Positions 58,950 through 64,000 of a stretch of DNA of 64,000 bases are shown in pieces. This DNA is from Alphaproteobacteria bacterium (GTDB lineage Bacteria > Pseudomonadota > Alphaproteobacteria > Caulobacterales > Caulobacteraceae), in assembly GCA_018826515.1 (NCBI GenBank), contig JAHKAM010000021.1, forward strand, positions 41,237 to 105,236. The letters are read 5' to 3'. The translations under genes and the position numbers were made by a program. The notes beneath the pieces are model-generated. The model ran no database searches. It saw nothing but the letters and a program-made list of their open reading frames with translations, and was not told the DNA's origin. Within the stretch, counting starts at the first letter, position 1, and each line of letters begins with the position of its first letter.

Positions 58950-59795
58950 CTATGGCCCCTGTCCAACCGTCCGGGCGGCGTCCAGCAAGGCGATGGCTTC
59001 CCGCACATAGACGGCATGGGCCACCACGCCGATCCCCAGCGGCTCATCCGACGGCCGAACCTCGGACGTCAGAACCCCGGCGATGAACGGATGGTCGGGC
59101 TGGACCGTCCCGGGCAGTTTTCGTGCAGCCGGCGTCCAGAATACCGGCCCCCCCGAGTTTCCGGGAAAAACCGGAAAATCAAGCAGGAAGACCGGAAAGC
59201 TCTCGATCGGTGTCAGAGGCCACGACGCGATCCGACCGGTACGAAGGATCGGAAACCCCGCCGTATTGGACGAATAGCCCCGCGGAAACCCGAGCGTGAG
59301 CAGTTCATCGCCCGGCCCCACCTGCCAGGTATCAAGGTCTTCTCCGCTGGCCAGCCAGCCCAGCGGAATGGCCGCCCGGGCGAAGACCGGCGGCGCGGAT
59401 ACCTCCATCACGGCAATGTCCCGTTCCGGATGCCGGGTCCAGACCGGGGCTCCGTCGATATCGCGGATGCGCAGCGGATCGGGCGCGAACCGCCAGCCGC
59501 CGCCGGGCATCTCGCTGCGCCAGCCGACCCGCGCGTCCCGGCCGGCCATCCCGTCCAGGACATGGTGGGCGGTGACCATGACGGTGCGTTGTGTGCCGTC
59601 CGGACGCGGCGCCTCGATCAGAAAAGCCGTGCCGACCCGACGGGTGCCGTTGCCGTTGTTCTGGTCGATCTGCACGGTGGCGTTGATGAGGCCGACGGTC
59701 AGATCCCACGCAGGCGCGGCCAGTTCCGCGATCGGCGGCTCCTGTACCTGGACCTGCTCCCAGGCGGGCTGGGGCGGCGTCTGGAGATCGAACAT
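58950..59795 (-). CDS. Trypsin-like serine protease without signal peptide
   Basis: S1-family serine protease of 281 residues. The triad is visible: His in VTAHHVLDG, Asp in ERDIAVMEV and Ser in FPGNSGGPVF. It has no signal peptide, and an in-frame stop lies five codons upstream of the ATG, so no export signal was missed. It could act in the cytoplasm or be exported differently. There is no PDZ domain. It is divergent from the oligopeptidase gene and convergent with the dehydrogenase gene. Confidence 0.85.
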   Translation of the reverse strand: MFDLQTPPQPAWEQVQVQEPPIAELAAPAWDLTVGLINATVQIDQNNGNGTRRVGTAFLIEAPRPDGTQRTVMVTAHHVLDGMAGRDARVGWRSEMPGGGWRFAPDPLRIRDIDGAPVWTRHPERDIAVMEVSAPPVFARAAIPLGWLASGEDLDTWQVGPGDELLTLGFPRGYSSNTAGFPILRTGRIASWPLTPIESFPVFLLDFPVFPGNSGGPVFWTPAARKLPGTVQPDHPFIAGVLTSEVRPSDEPLGIGVVAHAVYVREAIALLDAARTVGQGP

Positions 59796-59880
59796 CGTCC
59801 CTGCCCGTCATTGGCGTTTGTTCATTTGACGGCGGGCCGTCCGCGCGCACAAGGTCCGGCGTCAATTCAGGGGCTCCGAC

Positions 59881-62061
59881 ATGAACCGCCGCGACCTTCT
59901 CGCCACATCCGCCGCCGCGCTCGCCGCGACGGCCCTTCCCGCCCAAGCTCGCCCAACCGGAGTCTCGATGTCCCAAGGAACGCCCGTCCCGCCCGTCGCG
60001 AAGAAGATTCCGGTCCGCATCGAACAGCTGGGCCGCGTCCGCACCGACGACTATCAGTGGATGAAGGACGACAACTGGCAGGCGGTGCTGCGCGATCCGA
60101 CCCTGATCAAGGCCGAAGTCAAGGAGCACCTCGACGCCGAGAACGCCTATCGCGAGGCCATGATGGCCTCCACCCTGCCGCTGCAGGCGACCATGTTCGA
60201 GGAGATGAAGGGGCGCATCAAGGAGGCGGACAGTTCGGTCCCCTCGCCTGACGGGCCGTGGGAATATTACGTCGAATACCGGACCGGCGATCAGCATCCC
60301 CGCTATATGCGCAAGCCTCGCGGCGGCGCCGGCGAGGCGCAACTGCTGCTCGACGCCAACGCCCTGGCCGAGGGCAAGGCCTATTCCGAGGTCTCGGCGA
60401 CAGACCACAGCCCGGATCACGCCCTGTTCGCCTATGCCGAGGACGCCCAGGGGTCCGAGGTGCACCAGATCTTCATCCGCGACATGACGACCGGCGAGGT
60501 CCTGCCCGATCCGATCGGCTCGGCGAACGGCAATTTCACCTTCTCGCCGGACAGCCAGTGGATCTTCTGGACCAACCGCGACGACAACGGCCGCCCCGAC
60601 AAGATCTTCCGCCGTCCCGTGCGCGGCGGCGAAACCGCCCTTGTCTATGAAGAGACCGACGACGGCATGTTCATCGGCGTCGGCCGCACCGCCGACGACG
60701 CCTTCATCCTGATCTCCGTCGGCAACCAGGAGACCTCGGAGGTGCGGGTCATTCCGGCCGGGACCCCGACCGCCGCGCCGGTCGTGCTGGAGCCGCGCCA
60801 CGTCGGCCGGCTTTATGACGCCGACCACTGGGGCGACCGCTGGGTCATCCGCACCAACGCCGACGACTCCATCGATTTCAAGATCGTCGAGGCGCCGACG
60901 GCGACGCCCGGCAAGGCCAACTGGGTCGATCTCGTCCCGCACACGCCGGGCCGCTACATCGAGGGCGTCGGACTGGTGAAGAACTATATCGGCCGCCAGG
61001 AACGGGCCGACGCCAATACGAAGATCGTCGTCCGCGACCGCGCCGGCGCCGAACACGAGATCGCGGTCGACGAGCCCGCCTATTCCCTGTCGCTGACCGG
61101 GGCGTCGGAGTTCGACACCACCATCATGCGCTACGGCTACAATTCGCCGTCCACCCCGACCTCGACCTATGACTACGACCTGGCCACGCGCGAGCGCACC
61201 CTGCGCAAGGTGCAGGAGGTGCCGTCGGGCCACGATGCGTCGGACTATGTGGTCGAACGGCTGAACGCCCCTGCCCCGGACGGCGAACTGGTGCCGGTCA
61301 CGGTGCTGCGCCGCAGGTCGACGCCGGTCGACGGCTCGGCCCCGCTGCTGCTCTACGGCTACGGCTCGTACGGCATTCCGATGCCGGCCAGCTTCTCGAC
61401 CAACCGGCTGTCGCTGGTCGATCGCGGCTGGATCTACGCCATCGCCCACATCCGCGGGGGCTCGGACAAGGGCTGGGGCTGGTTCCTGAACGCTCGCCGT
61501 TTCACCAAGAAGAACACCTTCACCGACTTCATCGCCGCCGCGGAACACCTGATTTCGAGCGGCCACGGCCAGGCCGGCCATATCGTGGCCCAGGGCGGCT
61601 CCGCGGGCGGCCTGCTGATGGGGGCGGTCAACAACATGCGCCCGGACCTGTGGGCCGGGGTGATCGGCCAGGTGCCCTTCGTCGATGTGATCAACACCAT
61701 GAGCGACACCAGCCTCCCGCTGACGCCGCCGGAATGGCCGGAGTGGGGTAATCCGATCGAGGACCCCGAGGCCTACGACTATATGATGAGCTACAGCCCC
61801 TACGACCAGGTCGGCCCCATGGCCTATCCGGCGGTGCTGGCGACCGGCGGCCTGTCGGATCCGCGGGTGACCTACTGGGAGCCCGAGAAATGGGTGGCGA
61901 AGCTGCGGCCGGCCACGACCTCCGGAAAGCCGATCCTGCTGAAGATCAATATGGAGGCCGGCCACGCCGGTTCATCCGGGCGGTTCGACTATCTGAAGGA
62001 GGTCGCCCACGACTACGCCTTCGCGGTCTGGGCCATCGACAAGGGCTGGGAGCGGGCCTGA
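59881..62061 (+). CDS. Prolyl oligopeptidase family protein (oligopeptidase B-like), Tat-type signal
   Basis: S9A serine peptidase of 726 residues, most like oligopeptidase B, cutting small peptides after basic residues. It has an N-terminal beta-propeller and a C-terminal hydrolase domain with the nucleophile in QGGSAGGLLMGA and the catalytic His in EAGHAGSSGRFD. The N-terminus MNRRDLLATSAAALAATALPAQA looks like a twin-arginine signal. Oligopeptidase B is usually cytosolic, so export is unusual but fits periplasmic relatives in this group. Confidence 0.9.
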   Translation: MNRRDLLATSAAALAATALPAQARPTGVSMSQGTPVPPVAKKIPVRIEQLGRVRTDDYQWMKDDNWQAVLRDPTLIKAEVKEHLDAENAYREAMMASTLPLQATMFEEMKGRIKEADSSVPSPDGPWEYYVEYRTGDQHPRYMRKPRGGAGEAQLLLDANALAEGKAYSEVSATDHSPDHALFAYAEDAQGSEVHQIFIRDMTTGEVLPDPIGSANGNFTFSPDSQWIFWTNRDDNGRPDKIFRRPVRGGETALVYEETDDGMFIGVGRTADDAFILISVGNQETSEVRVIPAGTPTAAPVVLEPRHVGRLYDADHWGDRWVIRTNADDSIDFKIVEAPTATPGKANWVDLVPHTPGRYIEGVGLVKNYIGRQERADANTKIVVRDRAGAEHEIAVDEPAYSLSLTGASEFDTTIMRYGYNSPSTPTSTYDYDLATRERTLRKVQEVPSGHDASDYVVERLNAPAPDGELVPVTVLRRRSTPVDGSAPLLLYGYGSYGIPMPASFSTNRLSLVDRGWIYAIAHIRGGSDKGWGWFLNARRFTKKNTFTDFIAAAEHLISSGHGQAGHIVAQGGSAGGLLMGAVNNMRPDLWAGVIGQVPFVDVINTMSDTSLPLTPPEWPEWGNPIEDPEAYDYMMSYSPYDQVGPMAYPAVLATGGLSDPRVTYWEPEKWVAKLRPATTSGKPILLKINMEAGHAGSSGRFDYLKEVAHDYAFAVWAIDKGWERA

Positions 62062-62082
62062 CCGCTCCCCTGCCCCGCTTCG

Positions 62083-62550
62083 TCAGGGCTCGAGGGTCCA
62101 GGTGTACGGACCGACCTCGTCGGCGTGCATGACCACGAAATTACGGGTCTCATAGCCGGCCGGGCAGGTGTCGCTGCCGTCTGACCAGAAGGTGTAGGGA
62201 CCGGGATACTGGACGCACAGGGCGTGGTTGCCCGACCATGACCGGCCGGAGCCGTCGGTTGTGTCGCCGTACATATAGAAGTTGGCGTTGTCAGTGGAGA
62301 CCAGCTCGGTGCAGGCGCCGTTGTTGACGACGTACCAGCCGCGATTGATGAACCGGCCGGTGCCGACCTCGACATAGGAGATGGCCACGGTCCCGTTGCG
62401 CCCGCTTTCGTTGCAGACGCGGATATCGACGGTGGCGGGGCGCGCCGGGGTCGGCGCGGACATCCCGGGCTTGCTCTGGGCGGCGGCTGCGCCCGGTGAG
62501 ACGGCGACCAGCGAAACGGCTATCGCCGCGACGAACAGATGTGTTTTCAT
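62083..62550 (-). CDS. DUF1036 family secreted protein
   Basis: A 155-residue protein with a signal peptide (FVAAIAVSLVAVSPGAAAAQ) and a cysteine-containing beta-rich core (VCNESGRNGTVAISYVEVGTGRFINRGWYVVNNGACTEL) typical of DUF1036 as I recall it. Four cysteines could form two disulfides. Function unknown. It is convergent with the oligopeptidase gene. Confidence 0.8.
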   Translation of the reverse strand: MKTHLFVAAIAVSLVAVSPGAAAAQSKPGMSAPTPARPATVDIRVCNESGRNGTVAISYVEVGTGRFINRGWYVVNNGACTELVSTDNANFYMYGDTTDGSGRSWSGNHALCVQYPGPYTFWSDGSDTCPAGYETRNFVVMHADEVGPYTWTLEP

Positions 62551-62646
62551 GATCCCCTCTCCCCGGATGGCCGGCGCAGATTATCAGGGTTCCCGAACGA
62601 TGCCACTGACAGTTGCTGACGGTCTCTCCAGCCCCCGCCTGCCCCA

Positions 62647-63204
62647 ATGACCATCGCGCTGAGCGACGCGACCCCGGGAGACCTGCCCGCGATCACCGCC
62701 CTCTACGCCCGCGAGGTCGAGGGCGGCACGGCCACCTTTGAAACCACCCCGCCGAGCCCGGCGGAGATGGCGCAGCGTTTCGAGGCGGTTCGGCGCCACG
62801 GCCTGCCATGGCTTGTGGCCGGCATCGACAACCGCTTCGCCGGTTATGCCTACACCTCGCCGTTTCGACCGCGCCCGGCCTATCGCTACGGCGTCGAGGT
62901 CTCCATCTATGTCGAGGATCACGCGCGCCGCCGCGGCGTGGGACGGGCCCTGCTCCGGGCCCTGATCGACCGGACCCGCGACGCCGGCCTCAGGCACATG
63001 ATCGCCGCCATCAGCGACAGCGACACCAGCGACGCCTCGATCGCCCTGCACCGGGCGCTGGGGTTCCGGGATGCCGGCGCCTGGCGCCAGGTCGGCTGGA
63101 AATTCGGGCGGTGGCTGGACGTCACCTTGATGCAGCTGGATCTGGACCCGGAAGGCGCGCCGCCGGCGAGGCCTGGCCTGAACCTTGGCGGCGGGCCGGC
63201 CTGA
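62647..63204 (+). CDS. GNAT family N-acetyltransferase, PAT-like
   Basis: Acetyl-CoA-dependent N-acetyltransferase of 185 residues. It shows the order expected for phosphinothricin or methionine sulfone acetyltransferases: ALYAREVEGGTATFETTPPS, FAGYAYTSPFRPRPAYRYGVEVSIYV, RRRGVGRALLRALIDRTRDAGLRHMIAAIS and SIALHRALGFRDAGAWRQVGWKFGRW. The C-terminus has a short Pro/Gly tail. It is divergent from DUF1036. Confidence 0.9.
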   Translation: MTIALSDATPGDLPAITALYAREVEGGTATFETTPPSPAEMAQRFEAVRRHGLPWLVAGIDNRFAGYAYTSPFRPRPAYRYGVEVSIYVEDHARRRGVGRALLRALIDRTRDAGLRHMIAAISDSDTSDASIALHRALGFRDAGAWRQVGWKFGRWLDVTLMQLDLDPEGAPPARPGLNLGGGPA

Positions 63205-63210
63205 CCGCCC

Positions 63211-63648
63211 TCAGGACGCCGCGGCCAGCCAGGGCGCAAGGCGGAACCGGCGCGGCGGCTCGCCGACCGTCCGGTCGCGAATGAACTGACGGGCGAAGGT
63301 CACGGCCCCCTGGATGGTGGCTTCATCGAACGGTTTGGACACGGCCCCGAGGGCGCCGGCGAAACCCTCGGGAATCTGTTCCGGATTGGCGGTGAGGAAG
63401 ATCACAGCGGAGCCGAATTCGTCCACCAGACGCCTTGCGATGTCGGGGCCGGTCATCCCGTCCAGCAGATTGATGTCGACCAGCGCCAGATCGAGCGGCT
63501 CACGTTCGGCGATCGCCAGCGCTCCGGCCCGGTCCATGGCGCAACCCACGACGTCGCAGCCGGTCTCGCCCAGAACCAGTTCCAGCTCCATGGCCAACAG
63601 GGCCTGGTCTTCGACAATCAAGACCCGAAGGTCGGCCGACTCGGACAA
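63211..63648 (-). CDS. Single-domain response regulator
   Basis: Receiver domain without output domain, 145 residues. The acidic pocket (Glu13, Asp14), phospho-acceptor Asp58, Thr86 and Lys105 are all present. The sequence style is that of receivers paired with HWE/HisKA_2-type kinases in alphaproteobacteria. A ~25-residue C-terminal tail (PPRRFRLAPWLAAAS) follows. It is convergent with the GNAT gene. No kinase gene is visible, so its pathway is unknown. Confidence 0.9.
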   Translation of the reverse strand: MSESADLRVLIVEDQALLAMELELVLGETGCDVVGCAMDRAGALAIAEREPLDLALVDINLLDGMTGPDIARRLVDEFGSAVIFLTANPEQIPEGFAGALGAVSKPFDEATIQGAVTFARQFIRDRTVGEPPRRFRLAPWLAAAS

Positions 63649-63864
63649 ATCACTCCCCCGGTGCTAACCCGCCCCTTAACACTGTTTGTGTCGGTTAGCG
63701 GACACTGAACGCACGAAAGTTCAGGGGGTTCAGCGGCCGCACAGGAAATGGCGCCCGTTCGGCGCCCGCCGTCCGGGACGGCCCCGGCTCTGCCGGAACG
63801 GCGGCCGCAGCAGAAAGACTGAAGGAACCGGGGAGGAAGGGGCTGCCGGGGACCGGCGCGCGGA

Positions 63865-63938
63865 TGGCTGGGGAACTAGGACTCGAACCTAGAATGACGG
63901 TACCAAAAACCGGAGTGTTACCATTACACCATTCCCCA
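63865..63938 (-). tRNA. tRNA-Gln (anticodon TTG)
   Basis: The minus strand reads TGGGGAATGGTGTAATGGT and folds as a cloverleaf with a 7 bp acceptor stem (TGGGGAA/TTCCCCA), anticodon loop TTTTGGT giving TTG, and T-loop TTCGAGTCC. The discriminator G is followed by an encoded CCA, giving 74 bases. Confidence 0.95.
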
Positions 63939-64000
63939 GCAGGTCCGGCGTTTCCGGGGCCGAAGCGCCGGAAGGCGTGCGAGATACGACAAGGCCGCGG

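Noticed and set aside
59332-61965. 877-residue minus-strand ORF
   Set aside because: Shadow of the prolyl oligopeptidase gene; low-complexity Arg/Gly/His-rich translation with no recognisable domain.
63686-63892. 68-residue plus-strand ORF overlapping tRNA-Gln
   Set aside because: Arg/Gly-rich low-complexity translation that runs into the tRNA gene, with no ribosome site.

Overview
The window is a 64 kb piece of a GC-rich alphaproteobacterial chromosome, most likely Caulobacterales and probably Brevundimonas or a close relative. This rests on the very high GC content, the many GTG/TTG starts with ATGA/GTGA overlaps, the gene order rpoZ-spoT-LOG-pyrE-pdxJ-acpS-lepB-rnc-era, proS next to lolC-lolD, a motB with no motA beside it, and the short ProRS without an editing insertion. 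Nothing looks like plasmid, phage or IS sequence. The species is inference; I could not run a search.

Layout. 1-8.5 kb: three amino acid transporters of different families (AGCS, partial at the window edge; NSS/SNF; APC), the helicase HrpB, and a divergent pair of a cytochrome b561 and an intradiol-dioxygenase-like lipoprotein. 8.6-10.7 kb: rpsB-tsf, closed by a strong terminator. 10.7-19 kb: a secreted M28 peptidase, a TonB-family protein, methylmalonyl-CoA epimerase and two small conserved proteins, then proS-lolC-lolD, a long palindromic repeat, and small proteins. 19-29.7 kb: dnaE, a GFA protein, two RNA methyltransferases and a GT2 glycosyltransferase on the minus strand, then TetR-BtuF-BtuC-BtuD-like genes. 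29.6-34.4 kb: a soluble lytic transglycosylase, dapA, a second palindromic repeat next to smpB, and a family 5 uracil-DNA glycosylase. 34.4-43.4 kb: folK, then the rpoZ-to-era cluster. 43.4-50.5 kb: accessory metabolic genes (serine hydrolase, CoA transferase, an ArsR-SRPBCC-SRPBCC-VOC-DHFR operon, a flavodoxin-fold oxidoreductase, a duplicated NTF2-like protein). 50.5-64 kb: recO, parC, lemA with an M48 protease, bpt, motB, a flavin reductase and dehydrogenase pair, two proteases, small secreted proteins, a single-domain response regulator and tRNA-Gln.

Most genes are ordinary housekeeping. The standout is lepB. Its signal peptidase I domain is preceded by about 210 extra residues, of which the first 150 hold 43 histidines in four copies of a 30-residue (90 bp) repeat. 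Other points are a likely CTG start for spoT inside the rpoZ stop, two ~135-140 bp elements with perfect 31 bp inverted ends, a duplicated candidate ArsR operator, an Ala at the usual quinolone-contact serine of ParC, and a 38-residue gene missing from the ORF track.

No stretch longer than about 300 bases lacks a gene. The largest gap is 63649-63864, between the response regulator and the tRNA, where I see only a short hairpin (63768-63782).
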